A stretch of 64,000 bases of DNA from Boseongicola sp. Its GTDB lineage: Bacteria > Pseudomonadota > Alphaproteobacteria > Rhodobacterales > Rhodobacteraceae. Location: assembly GCA_028824715.1 (NCBI GenBank), contig JAPPCV010000052.1, positions 1 to 64,000 of the forward strand. The letters are read 5' to 3'. The notes under the pieces are model-generated. The model was not told the origin of the DNA. It saw only the letters and a program-made list of their open reading frames with translations, and ran no database searches. A program made the translations under genes and the position numbers. Positions 53,560 through 62,421 of the stretch are shown here, one piece after another. Positions within the stretch are counted from its first letter, which is position 1. Every line of letters starts with the position of its first letter.

Positions 53560-54856
53560 CGCGAGCGTCACGTTGTGGGGGCGGCGCATCGGCGCCGTGA
53601 GCTGGGACGAGGCGCGCGCGCTCGGGGTCTTTCAGTACGATCCGGAATTCGTGGACGCGGGCATAGAGGTCGCACCCTTGAAAATGCCGGTCCGGGAAGC
53701 GCCCTACGAGTTTCCGGCCCTTCAACGGGAGACCTTCAGGGGGCTGCCGGGCATGCTGGCCGACGCGCTGCCCGACAGGTTTGGCAACCGGCTGATCGAT
53801 GCCTGGCTTGCCGAAACGGGCCGACGCGCGGACGGGTTCAGCCCGGTTGACCGGCTTTGCTACATAGGCAACCGCGGGATCGGGGCATTGGAGTTCGAGC
53901 CCGCCATCCGCAAGGCAACGCGATCGAAGAAGCTGCAAGTGGCCCGGTTGGCAGACCTGGCCAACAGGGTGCTGGACGAACGCGAGAACCTTTCCGGGAC
54001 GCTCGGGGGCGCGGACGACGCGGAGGCGCTTGAAGACATCCTGAGCGTCGGAACCTCGGCGGGGGGTGCGCGCGCCAAGGCCGTGCTCGCCTGGAACAGG
54101 GAGACAGGCGAGTTCAGGTCCGGGCAAGTGAAGGTTGACGAGGGTTGCGAGCATTGGCTCCTGAAGTTCGACGGCGTGTCCAACAACCGCGACAGGGAAC
54201 TCGCTGACCCGCAGGGCTTCGGCAAGATCGAGTACGCGTATCACCTGATGGCAACGGAAGCGGGCATCGACATGTCGGAGTGCAGACTTCACAACGAGGG
54301 CGGACGCAGCCACTTCATGACCCGCCGGTTCGACAGGGACGGGCGGGGACGCAAGATCCACATGCAGTCGCTTGGCGCGATGCAACACTTCGACTTCAAC
54401 GACCCGGCTTCCCATTCCTACGAGCAGGCCGTCCTGACGATCCGGGAGCTGGGGCTGGGGATGGACGTCGTGGAGCAACAATGCAGGCGAGCGGTCTTCA
54501 ACGTCGTGGCCCGCAATCAGGATGACCACGTCAAGAACATCTCCTTCCTCATGGACAGGTCAGGTTCCTGGCGGCTGTCGCCGGCTTACGACGTGGCTTA
54601 CTCGTACAACCCCCAGGGATCCTGGACACGTGATCACCAGATGAGCCTGGCGGGAAAGCGAAACGGCTTTGCGCATGACGACCTCATGGACTTCGCCTCG
54701 AACGCCGGTCTCAAGCCCGCCAGGGCAAGACAGGCAGTCGGGGAAGTCGTGGACTCCGTCGAGAAGTGGCAAGGACACGCGGAGAAGGCAGGCGTCGAGC
54801 CGTCGGACATTGCCCGCATCGAGAAGACCTTTCGCCCGGGCGTGCGCGGCAAGTAG
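53552..54856 (+). CDS. hipA: HipA-like serine/threonine kinase toxin
   Basis: The 434-residue kinase has the N-terminal subdomain (VTLWGRRIGAVSWDEARALG, PDRFGNRLIDAWLAETGRRA) and the ATP-lobe SVGTSAGGARAKAVLAWNRE. EHWLLKFDGVSNNRD contains the ATP-binding Lys. The catalytic end carries HFMTRRFDRDGRGRKIHMQS, VVARNQDDHVKNISFLMD (the HxDDHxKN-like loop) and LSPAYDVAYSYNP (DV metal site). The active-site Asp and Asn are in place, so it should be active. Toxins of this family phosphorylate translation factors such as glutamyl-tRNA synthetase and cause dormancy. Confidence 0.9.
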   Translation: MTDASVTLWGRRIGAVSWDEARALGVFQYDPEFVDAGIEVAPLKMPVREAPYEFPALQRETFRGLPGMLADALPDRFGNRLIDAWLAETGRRADGFSPVDRLCYIGNRGIGALEFEPAIRKATRSKKLQVARLADLANRVLDERENLSGTLGGADDAEALEDILSVGTSAGGARAKAVLAWNRETGEFRSGQVKVDEGCEHWLLKFDGVSNNRDRELADPQGFGKIEYAYHLMATEAGIDMSECRLHNEGGRSHFMTRRFDRDGRGRKIHMQSLGAMQHFDFNDPASHSYEQAVLTIRELGLGMDVVEQQCRRAVFNVVARNQDDHVKNISFLMDRSGSWRLSPAYDVAYSYNPQGSWTRDHQMSLAGKRNGFAHDDLMDFASNAGLKPARARQAVGEVVDSVEKWQGHAEKAGVEPSDIARIEKTFRPGVRGK

Positions 54857-55118
54857 CGCTTGCTGCCCGCCGCTGCCTGCGTCCATGTCGCGAACGTGAC
54901 GTTTCCGGCCATTGATGAATTGTGCTGCCACGGCGTGATTCGCCGCGACCTCAGCGGGATCCAAACGGCAATGCAGCCGGCAGGCGATTCGCGCCTCGTT
55001 GTGCCTGCCGCTCGACGCTGATGCCCGCCGGGAACAAAGGCATGCCATTGAGCGTCGCCGCAGATCTTGCTAACGGATCGGGCGCATTACAGCACTTTGT
55101 CATTGCAGGAGGAGCGAC

Positions 55119-55358
55119 ATGCCGCAGATCCTGGTCCGCCAGCTGACCTCTGAAGCGCACCACGCATTGAAGGCGCACGCGCGACAGCAAAATCGCAGCG
55201 CGGAGTCCCTGGCGCGCGAGATTCTCGAAAGCGCCCTGGTGCCGGAATCGCGCACCGGTCTTGGGAATCGCATCGCGGCCATATGGGACGGAGCCAATCT
55301 TTCGGACGTCGACCTGGAACGTCACCGGACGCCATACGAACCGTCGGATCTGCAATGA
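55119..55358 (+). CDS. vapB: FitA/VapB-like ribbon-helix-helix antitoxin
   Basis: The 79-residue protein starts MPQILVRQLTSEAHHALKAH, an RHH strand and helix, followed by AESLAREILESALVPESRTG. This is the FitA-type antitoxin layout with a C-terminal acidic tail that binds the toxin. The start has GGAGGAG at good distance. Its stop overlaps the start of the vapC-like pseudogene by 4 bp. It is intact although its toxin partner is broken. Confidence 0.88.
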   Translation: MPQILVRQLTSEAHHALKAHARQQNRSAESLAREILESALVPESRTGLGNRIAAIWDGANLSDVDLERHRTPYEPSDLQ

Positions 55359-55801
55359 TCATTCTCGACACGAACGTCATTTCCGAAGTGACGAAGCCCG
55401 ACTCCTCGCCGTCCTTGCTCGCATGGCTCGACCGGCAGGCCGAGGATGCCTTGTAACTGACGACGGCCACCACCGCAGAGATCAGCGCGGGCGTTCACAA
55501 GCAGGACGCAGGCAGGCGTCGTGACGGTTTTGATCTCAGGCTGACGGACACCGTCGAACTGTTCTCTGGCCGGTTGTTCCCTTTCGATCTTGGCGCCGCG
55601 CTTCTGCTTGGTGACGTCCTTGCCGTTGCGCGCCGCAGGGGATGCGCCACAGGCCTTCAGGACGGCCTGATCGCGGCAATCGCCGTCCGTCGCAAGGCCG
55701 CGGTTGCCACGCGCGATGTCTCCCGGTTCAAGGCGGCGGGCGTTGAGGTCATCAACCCATGGGAGGCGAGTTCAGAAACTGGCGCAATCGAATGTCGATG
55801 A
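55355..55801 (+). pseudogene. vapC: VapC/FitB-like PIN toxin gene with an in-frame nonsense codon
   Basis: Reading from the ATG at 55355 gives MIILDTNVISEVTKPDSSPS then LLAWLDRQAEDAL, and a TAA at 55454-55456. Past the stop the same frame continues as TTATTAEISAGVHKQDAGRR, LFPFDLGAALLLGDVLAVAR, LQDGLIAAIAVRRKAAVATR and DVSRFKAAGVEVINPWE, the rest of a PIN domain. All acidic catalytic residues (LDTN, AEI, LQDGL, ATRD) are present. The family has Tyr where the stop is (AL-Y-LTA). One base change would restore it, so inactivation is recent. Confidence 0.85.
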
Positions 55802-55950
55802 ATGCTCCACGTTCCCCAGATTTCGGGTCGGGACGGGCCCGGCGCTCGCGAGAGGAAACGTGAAACGCCAATCCATGGATGTCGCGGCCGAAGTCCGGAA
55901 ATGTCGCTTTCGCACGAGCATGCGAACGGTGCCAGGCTGAATGTTGCGCC

Positions 55951-57288
55951 ATGGAAGACCACTATCGCGATGCAAGAAAGATCGATCCGGCGCGCGGCAC
56001 GCTTCTCGGGGACAACACGCCGAATGATGGAGACCGGATCGAGATAGGCCCGACGCGGCTTGCATTCGAGGAATGGGCGGCAGCCGGACTTGCCTTGCCC
56101 GACCTGCTGGAGATGCGGCGCTTCAGATGGCAGCGGCTGACGGAACACGTGGTCGCGCGCGACTATGGCGGCTTGCTGGTCTTCGATCCCCTGAACATTC
56201 GCTATGCCACCGATTCCACCAACATGCAGCTTTGGAACGCTCATAACCCGTTTCGGGCGCTGCTGCTGTGCGCTGACGGGTACATGGTGCTCTGGGACTA
56301 CAAGAACAGTCCGTTTCTCTCCTCGTTCAATCCGCATGTTCGCGAGGTCCATTCCGGTGCAGACTTCTTCTATTTCGACAGGGGAGACAGGGCGCACGAC
56401 GCGGCAGCCGTCTTTGCCCAACAGGTTCGGGAGCTGATCAAGGCGCATGGCGGCGGCAACATGCGCCTCGCGGTCGACAAGGCGATGCTGCATGCCTTGA
56501 AGGCGTTGGAGGCACAGGGCTTCGAGGTGATGGAGGGTGAGGAGGTCACCGAGAAGTCGCGCGCCGTCAAGGGTCCGGACGAGATCAAGGCCATGCGCTG
56601 CTCCATCCACGCTTGCGAAACCGCCGTTCGCGCAATGGAGGAGTTCGCGCGGAACGAAGTGCCCGGCGGCAATGTCAGCGAGGACGACATCTGGTCGGTG
56701 CTGCATGCGGAGAACATCAGGCGCGGGGGAGAGTGGATCGAGACACGGCTGCTGGCCAGCGGCCCGCGAACGAATCCGTGGTTCCAGGAGTGCGGGCCAC
56801 GCACCGTCCGGATGAACGAGATCGTCGCCTTCGACACCGACTTGGTGGGAAGCTACGGCATCTGCACCGACATCAGCCGGACGCTGTGGATCGGCGATCA
56901 TGCTCCCAGACCCGACATGGTCGAGGCGATGCGGCACGCGCATGAGCATATCATGGCGAACATGGAACTTCTTCGACCCGGCGTGCGGATCGAGGACTTG
57001 AGCCGGAACGGTCACCGGCTGGCGGAGAAGTACCAGGAGCAGAAATACGGCTGCATGATGCATGGCGTCGGGCTTTGCGACGAGTGGCCGCTCGTTGCCT
57101 ATCCCGACAAGATGGTCCCTGGCGCCTTCGATTACGAACTGGAAGCTGGCATGGTTCTCTGCGTCGAAGCGCTGGTCGGCGAAACGGGCGGCGACTTTTC
57201 GATCAAGCTGGAAGACCAGGTTCTGATAACCGAAGACGGCTACGAGAACCTCACATCCTATCCCTTCGACCCCGCGCTGATGGGTTAG
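55951..57288 (+). CDS. dddP: DMSP lyase DddP (M24 metallopeptidase fold)
   Basis: The 445-residue protein cleaves dimethylsulfoniopropionate to dimethyl sulfide and acrylate with an iron-dependent pita-bread fold. The start MEDHYRDARKIDPARGTLLG and GLLVFDPLNIRYATDSTNMQ match DddP rather than prolidase. With this start the metal and catalytic residues fall at Asp 295, Asp 297, Asp 307, His 371, Glu 406 and Glu 421, the numbering I know for Roseobacter DddP. They lie in FDTDLVGSYGICTDIS, MHGVGLCDEWP, CVEALVG and KLEDQVL. The gene stands alone. No acrylate-handling genes (acuN/acuK) are adjacent. Confidence 0.95.
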   Translation: MEDHYRDARKIDPARGTLLGDNTPNDGDRIEIGPTRLAFEEWAAAGLALPDLLEMRRFRWQRLTEHVVARDYGGLLVFDPLNIRYATDSTNMQLWNAHNPFRALLLCADGYMVLWDYKNSPFLSSFNPHVREVHSGADFFYFDRGDRAHDAAAVFAQQVRELIKAHGGGNMRLAVDKAMLHALKALEAQGFEVMEGEEVTEKSRAVKGPDEIKAMRCSIHACETAVRAMEEFARNEVPGGNVSEDDIWSVLHAENIRRGGEWIETRLLASGPRTNPWFQECGPRTVRMNEIVAFDTDLVGSYGICTDISRTLWIGDHAPRPDMVEAMRHAHEHIMANMELLRPGVRIEDLSRNGHRLAEKYQEQKYGCMMHGVGLCDEWPLVAYPDKMVPGAFDYELEAGMVLCVEALVGETGGDFSIKLEDQVLITEDGYENLTSYPFDPALMG

Positions 57289-57459
57289 GATCCTGTCCAT
57301 GGCGAGCCGGTCTCGACGCCTTTCCGGACCGGAAGGCGTGACGCAGGCACTCTTGCTGCGGTCGGTCCTGGAACCGGACCGGCGCCGGCAGTTCCAGGCG
57401 CCGCTGCATGCCCGGGCGGCTTGGCGCGAGGGTTCGTGCGCAGCCGACCTGCACGACGT

Positions 57460-58359
57460 TCATTCGAAACTGTCCGGAGCCAGAATGCCTCGAAGGAATT
57501 CCTTGCCGGACACGGGTTTCCTGCCCTCGCGCTGGACTTCCGTCATCTCGATCGCCCCCGCCCCGCAGGCAACGCGACAGCCGCCAAGATGCGCGCCGGG
57601 CGCCCCCTCGCCATCGGCCAGGCGGGAATTGAGGAGTTTCGTGCGCTCGCCATGGACCTTGCACCACGCCCCCGGAAACGGAGACAGGCCACGGATGTGA
57701 CGGTCGATTTCGTCGGCGGGCCTTGACCAGTCGATCCGGGTCTCCGCCTTGTTCACTTTCCGAGCATAGGACACGCCGTCTTGCGGCTGAGGAGTGGGCT
57801 CAATGCCGTCAATGCCATCGAGGGCCTCGACGATGAGCCGGGCGCCCAGCCGCGCCAGCCTGTCATGAAGCCGCCCGGTCGTGTCGTCGGGCCTGATGGC
57901 CATGGCCTCGCTGAGCAGCACAGGTCCCGAGTCCAGCCCCGTGTCCACGGCCATTATCGAGATTCCCGTCTCGTTGTCTCCCGACATGATCGCCCGGTGA
58001 ATCGGGGCGGCGCCGCGCCAGCGCGGCAGGAGAGAAGCATGGATGTTGAGGCAACCGAGGCGCGGGCACGCCAGAATGGATTCCGGCAGGATCAGGCCAT
58101 AGGCAACGACAACGGCGGCATCCGCGCGGTGTGCGCGAAAGCGGTCGCAGATTTCGGCCGACCGGAGGTCTCCAGGCGCGTGGACGGGCAGCCCGAGCGC
58201 TTCTGCGCGAACCTGGACGGGGCAGCGCCGTTCCTTCATGCCGCGCCCGGCCGGTCGGGGAGCCCGGGTGTAGACTGCCACGATTTCGTGCCCGGCCTCG
58301 AACAATGCGTCGAGCGCAGGGACCGCAAACTCTGGTGTGCCCATGAACGCAAGCCTCAT
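57460..58359 (-). CDS. fmt: Methionyl-tRNA formyltransferase
   Basis: The 299-residue enzyme formylates initiator Met-tRNA with 10-formyl-[23 protein letters not shown] is the standard start. [40 protein letters not shown] (the Asn-His catalytic pair in NIHASLLP), [20 protein letters not shown] and [20 protein letters not shown] are diagnostic. A TTG 12 bp upstream could also start it. It lies 18 bp after the def stop in the same orientation, the usual def-fmt operon. Confidence 0.95.
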   Translation of the reverse strand: MRLAFMGTPEFAVPALDALFEAGHEIVAVYTRAPRPAGRGMKERRCPVQVRAEALGLPVHAPGDLRSAEICDRFRAHRADAAVVVAYGLILPESILACPRLGCLNIHASLLPRWRGAAPIHRAIMSGDNETGISIMAVDTGLDSGPVLLSEAMAIRPDDTTGRLHDRLARLGARLIVEALDGIDGIEPTPQPQDGVSYARKVNKAETRIDWSRPADEIDRHIRGLSPFPGAWCKVHGERTKLLNSRLADGEGAPGAHLGGCRVACGAGAIEMTEVQREGRKPVSGKEFLRGILAPDSFE

Positions 58360-58377
58360 CGCCGCACCCAATCCGCC

Positions 58378-58899
58378 CTACGCCCGTGCCCGCTCGCGTT
58401 TCAGCTTCTTCATCTTTCTGGTGATCATCTGGCGCCGAAGCGGTTTCAGGTAGTCGATGAAGAGCTTGCCGTTCAGGTGGTCGATTTCGTGCTGGACACA
58501 GGTTGCCCAGAGGCCCAGGAAGCGTTCGACCTCTTGATTGCCCTTGCAGTCATTCCAGGTCACTTCGACTTCGGCGGGCCGTTCGATTTCGGCGAATTGT
58601 TCGGGAATCGAAAGACAGCCTTCCTCCTGCGTGGAGCGTTCCTCCGAGGTCCAGGTCACCGCGGGATTGATCAGGACCATCGGTTTGGGCGGAGCATCCT
58701 CTTCCTTGACGCAGTCCATCACCAAAAGCCGCTTCAATACGCCAACCTGTGGTGCGGCAAGTCCGATCCCAGGAGCCGCGTACATGGTTTCGAGCATGTC
58801 ATCTGCAAGGGTGCGCAGCCTGTCATCGAATTCAGTGACAGGGTTTGCGACCGCTTTCAGGCGAGGGTCCGGGTGGATCAGGATTTCCCTAATGGCCAT
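58378..58899 (-). CDS. def: Peptide deformylase
   Basis: The 173-residue metalloenzyme removes the formyl group from nascent proteins. Three motifs are present: GIGLAAPQVGV (GxGxAAxQ), EEGCLSIPEQ (EGCLS) and QHEIDHLNGKLF (HExxH). The start at 58899 (MAIREILIHPDPRLKAVANP) has GGAG at 5 bp and matches the family; an ATG three codons upstream lacks a site. The C-terminal basic tail KMKKLKRERARA is typical of alphaproteobacteria. It is the upstream partner of fmt. Confidence 0.95.
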   Translation of the reverse strand: MAIREILIHPDPRLKAVANPVTEFDDRLRTLADDMLETMYAAPGIGLAAPQVGVLKRLLVMDCVKEEDAPPKPMVLINPAVTWTSEERSTQEEGCLSIPEQFAEIERPAEVEVTWNDCKGNQEVERFLGLWATCVQHEIDHLNGKLFIDYLKPLRRQMITRKMKKLKRERARA

Positions 58900-58979
58900 G
58901 GGCTCCATCTAGGAGAAGGCGGGGTCAGCGGCAAGCCGACCTTGCTTGCAGGTCCGTGACGGAGTGGTTAGTCCGAGGC

Positions 58980-60155
58980 ATGACTCATGACTTTGATTCC
59001 CAGCTCGTGCTCCGTGGCTCTCATGCAGCCAAGTATGACAACCTTGGGCAGGCCTTCGGCGTGGACGATCCGGAAATCATTCCCATGTGGGTCGCGGACA
59101 TGGACTTTCCCGCCGCGCCTGCCATCCGCGCGGCGCTTCAGGCCGAAGTGGACCTGGGGTACTGCGGGTATTTCGGAAATGCAGGCGCTGCCGGTCAGGC
59201 CGTAGCGGCATGGTACAGGTCCCGCCACGGATGGGATGACATCGATCCTGGCTGGGTTCGCTACACCCATGGCGTTGTCAGCGGCTTTGGAGACGTGCTT
59301 GCGACGTTCAGCGAGCCGGAGGATTCCATCGTCGTCTTCTCTCCGGTGTACCACGCGTTCTATCGGCAAGTGCGGAACATGGGTCGGGAGATCCTGGAAA
59401 GCCGGTTGAAAGTCGAAGACGGCCGGTTCCACATGGATCTGGAGGCCCTGCAGTCATCCTTGACCGGCCGCGAGAGGATCGTGACCTTCTGCACTCCGCA
59501 CAATCCGGGCGGACGGCTGTGGGATGCGGAGGAAATCAGGGCCTTGGCAAGGTTCAGCCAGGCAAACGACCTGATGCTGATCTCCGACGAGATTCACATG
59601 GATCTTGTTTTCCCCGGTGCGGAATTCGTGCCGACGGCCGTGGCGGCGCCGGAGCACATCGACCGGCTGATCGTGCTGACCGCCGCGTCAAAGGGCTTCA
59701 ACATTGCCGGCGGCGAGACGGGACTTCTCATTGCCCCCGATCCGGACATTCGCGCACGCATCGACAAGGTACTGACCGACCGCGAGTCCTCGCCCAACCG
59801 CTTCGGCATGGCGATGCTCACCGCGGCCTTCGCGCAAGGCGGTGACTGGTCTGAGGCAGCGCGGGCCTATCTTGCCGAGAATTTCCGCGCCTTTGCCCGG
59901 CGGGTCGCCTCGATCCCTGGCGTCGGCGTCATGGAGATGGACTCAACCTATCTGGCATGGGTGGACTTCACGGCCCTTGGCATGTCCGACGAAGAGCTGC
60001 TGGAACGTCTGCTCGCCGCGAAGGTGGCGCCGAGCCCCGGCACCCAGTTCGGAACCGGTGGCTCAGGTCACATGCGGTTCAATCTGGCTCTGCCGCGTCC
60101 GACACTGATGTCCGCGATCGACCGGATCGAGCGCGCGTTTTCCGATCTTCAGTAG
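58980..60155 (+). CDS. patB: PatB/MalY-type cystathionine beta-lyase (C-S lyase)
   Basis: The 391-residue PLP enzyme of fold type I cleaves C-S bonds of cystathionine or related cysteine conjugates to a thiol, pyruvate and ammonia. IIPMWVADMDFPAAPAIRAA is the MalY/PatB signature; TFCTPHNPGGRLWDAEEIRA, LMLISDEIHMDLVFPGAEFV and LTAASKGFNIAGGETGLLIA (Schiff-base Lys) complete the active site. The start MTHDFDSQLVLRGSHAAKYD is placed at 58980. A few residues upstream are open but non-coding. It is divergent from def with about 80 bp between. Confidence 0.9.
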   Translation: MTHDFDSQLVLRGSHAAKYDNLGQAFGVDDPEIIPMWVADMDFPAAPAIRAALQAEVDLGYCGYFGNAGAAGQAVAAWYRSRHGWDDIDPGWVRYTHGVVSGFGDVLATFSEPEDSIVVFSPVYHAFYRQVRNMGREILESRLKVEDGRFHMDLEALQSSLTGRERIVTFCTPHNPGGRLWDAEEIRALARFSQANDLMLISDEIHMDLVFPGAEFVPTAVAAPEHIDRLIVLTAASKGFNIAGGETGLLIAPDPDIRARIDKVLTDRESSPNRFGMAMLTAAFAQGGDWSEAARAYLAENFRAFARRVASIPGVGVMEMDSTYLAWVDFTALGMSDEELLERLLAAKVAPSPGTQFGTGGSGHMRFNLALPRPTLMSAIDRIERAFSDLQ

Positions 60156-60410
60156 GCTCTGGACCGGCCCTGCCACAATCCGCCGCGAGCGGCGCGAAGT
60201 TGCGTGCCGCCGTTCCTGCAAGGTCGCGTCCGGGCGCCGTCAGACAGGCGCGATCGTGTTGCCCCGCCAAGCATCGCGGCCTGGTCCGATGTCCCGAGCC
60301 GTCGCGGCATTCGCGCAAGAGCCGTCGACGCGAACGGCGGGACCTGCGCGTTTCGCGCGCGCCACGCCTCTGCAGCTTCAGGCAACCGGATTTCCAGCGC
60401 GTGCCGTTCC

Positions 60411-60926
60411 TCAACGCAGGCGGACACGCCAGTCTTCGCGCGCAAGACAGCGCGCGCCGTAGACGATCAAGTCCTTGCGGGCAGTTCGGACAACGCGTTC
60501 GCATCTTTCGGGCAGACGTGAAGCATGGCGGTACTTCCGGTCCAGGCAGGTTGCCAGGTAGACCGCCCGATGCCCTTGGCGGGAATGCACGATGCGCCGG
60601 CAGCGGTCGGGAAGGGGCGCATTCCTGTAGCCGTAGCGTCCAGTCGGGTTTCGCCGGAGAATCCGTCCGTTTATGACTTCCGGTTTCCTGGACGCATGGT
60701 CGCGATTGTCGGGGTTGCGGCGCCCGTGACTCTTCCAATGTGATTGCGGCTTGGTCGTTTCCACCCCGTCGTCCATGTCGTCGAGAGCGGCGGCAAGCAA
60801 CCCAAACACCGCGAGGCCCGCTAGAATCTTGCCAAAGTCCTCGGAGTCGGCCTGCACCGGGATTGGCGGGAATGTCAGGGCGAGTGCGACGACGGCTGAT
60901 GCGGCAAGGGCTCTTCTGTTGGCCAT
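60411..60926 (-). CDS. Exported basic protein with a Cys/Arg repeat, function unknown
   Basis: The 171-residue protein has a signal peptide (MANRRALAASAVVALALTFP, cleavage near VQA-DS). A hydrophobic stretch, GKILAGLAVFGLLAAALDDM, could be a membrane anchor. The C-terminal half has two similar units, LPDRCRRIVHSRQGHRAVYL and LPERCERVVRTARKDLIVYG, each followed by a Cys (ATCLDR, ARCLAR). The start follows GGAGAA. Similar short exported proteins occur in Rhodobacterales. No activity is known. Confidence 0.75.
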   Translation of the reverse strand: MANRRALAASAVVALALTFPPIPVQADSEDFGKILAGLAVFGLLAAALDDMDDGVETTKPQSHWKSHGRRNPDNRDHASRKPEVINGRILRRNPTGRYGYRNAPLPDRCRRIVHSRQGHRAVYLATCLDRKYRHASRLPERCERVVRTARKDLIVYGARCLAREDWRVRLR

Positions 60927-61096
60927 GAGCGTTCTCCAATCCTGAATGTCGTGCGGCGACTCATGCTGCCGCTTCATGAATGCAGGGTGGAACGCATTGA
61001 TCGGGACACCCAATATCGGTCCGTTGATATTGGATAACGAGTGACCAAGGGCGGGATGATATTGATTTTTGGCTGGTGCGCGGAAACACTGGCGGC

Positions 61097-61390
61097 ATGT
61101 ATGCCCGTTCCATGATCTGCGCCTTCGCGGCACTTCTTTGCTTGGCGGGGCAGGCGCAGGCCGTTTGCTACGCCGACTACAAGGCCAGCCGCGACAATCC
61201 GTTCAAGCTTCACTACGGAGTGGTCCGAATCGACGTGGAACCCTGCACCATGTCGGATCAGGTGCTGCACGACGTTGCGGAGAGGCTGAAAGCGTCCGGA
61301 TGGAAGTTGCTGCAAGTGCAGTCGGTGTTTGACGACAGCGGGCTGGAGCAAAGGAGGAAGGATGCAGGACAGTACTTCCTCCGCTTCTGA
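61097..61390 (+). CDS. Small exported protein of unknown function
   Basis: The 97-residue protein has a signal peptide (MICAFAALLCLAGQAQAVCY) and a mature domain YKASRDNPFKLHYGVVRIDV, VAERLKASGWKLLQVQSVFD ending in GQYFLRF. The two mature-part cysteines (VCYADY and EPCTM) could pair. The alternating pattern resembles small periplasmic domains found next to regulatory membrane proteins. It overlaps the next gene by 29 bp, so they are translated together and probably work together. Confidence 0.7.
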   Translation: MYARSMICAFAALLCLAGQAQAVCYADYKASRDNPFKLHYGVVRIDVEPCTMSDQVLHDVAERLKASGWKLLQVQSVFDDSGLEQRRKDAGQYFLRF

Positions 61391-62066
61391 AGCGAGGGTC
61401 GCGGGCGCGCGCGTCGTCGTCCTTGGCATTGTCGCGATCGTCTTGATACTCGGCGGTGCAGGAGCGTTCCTTCTCCTGAACCTCCCCGACGCGAACGCCT
61501 TCAATGCGCGTGTTGAACAGCTCTTCGTTGACAATGCAGACCTGACTTCCGCGGCGGAGATCAAGCTTCTTGAAGTCCTCGCCGGGTCAGGCACCGCGTT
61601 TTCCGACGTTCTTGCCGGGTATCGCCTCGTGATCTTTGTTCTCATGCTCTTCGCAACCGGGCTGCTCATTGCCTGCCTCGCATTCGTCGCCACGATCATC
61701 CTCCTCAACCGCCGGGTCGGCATGATCGAGAGGCAGGGCATCCAGGTGTCTTCGCTCACGATAGACCGTGAAGGGAACTTCGTGATCATCAACGACATGG
61801 AGTTCAAGTTGACGAGTGCGGCGGTCGAGACGATTTCCGTGCTCGCGGAAGCGCGCATGGATGGGGAAGTTCTCAGCGGTGCCGAAATCGAGGCGGTGAT
61901 TTCCGGCCGGCCGCCCGCAGATTGCGAGGAAGCTTCCGGCGCCACGCGGATCAAGCGCTTGAGAGACGCCCTTGGCAACCAGATCGTGGCCGAGTTGCTG
62001 ATCAAGACCGTCGCCAGGCAAGGCTACGTGCTGGACGTCGACCGGAACGCGATTCGCGTGGCCTGA
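61362..62066 (+). CDS. Membrane-anchored protein with a C-terminal winged-helix-like domain
   Basis: This 234-residue protein starts after AAGGAGGAAG. It has two membrane helices (about 17-42, GARVVVLGIVAIVLILGGAG; and about 88-112, FVLMLFATGLLIACLAFVAT). An outside loop of some 45 residues lies between them, so the C-terminus is cytoplasmic. The last 90 residues (DMEFKLTSAAVETISVLAEA, RIKRLRDALGNQIVAELLIK, TVARQGYVLDV) follow the OmpR/ToxR winged-helix pattern: LT..E...L..L, then rLR..Lg..., then Tv.g.GY.l. It may be a ToxR-like membrane regulator of reversed order. The domain call is by pattern only. Confidence 0.65.
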   Translation: MQDSTSSASEARVAGARVVVLGIVAIVLILGGAGAFLLLNLPDANAFNARVEQLFVDNADLTSAAEIKLLEVLAGSGTAFSDVLAGYRLVIFVLMLFATGLLIACLAFVATIILLNRRVGMIERQGIQVSSLTIDREGNFVIINDMEFKLTSAAVETISVLAEARMDGEVLSGAEIEAVISGRPPADCEEASGATRIKRLRDALGNQIVAELLIKTVARQGYVLDVDRNAIRVA

Positions 62067-62251
62067 CGCGGCCCGACGCACTCGACAGGCCGGACACCGA
62101 CACGATGCTGGACACGGGCTTCCGCAGTCCGCGAGACCGTCGCGCGTTGCCGGTTCGTTGAGCCGGAATCGTGGTTGCGTGAAATTCTCGGGCGGGCCGG
62201 CGCTTCCGTCCATGCACGCGCGGGTCCGGACGTGAACAGGCGGGTGAGTGG

Positions 62252-62324
62252 CGGCCCCGATAGGAGTCGAACCTATGACCTACCGCTTAGGAGGCGGTTG
62301 CTCTATCCTCTGAGCTACGAGGCC
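62252..62324 (-). tRNA. tRNA-Arg (anticodon CCU)
   Basis: On the minus strand a 73-nt cloverleaf starts GGCCTCG and ends CGGGGCC plus G. It has acceptor pairing GGCCTCG/CGGGGCC (one T-G), D-arm GCTC...GAGC, anticodon arm ACCGC-CTCCTAA-GCGGT with anticodon CCT, and T-arm ATAGG-TTCGACT-CCTAT. CCA is not encoded. It reads the AGG codon. Confidence 0.95.
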
Positions 62325-62421
62325 GCTCCATCGCTTTTCTCTCGTTCCGGCGGTGTGATCAAGCGGCTTGCGCCGTTGCCTTCGGGCAACGGCACGAGGG
62401 CCATTGCAGCGAGGCGATGAG

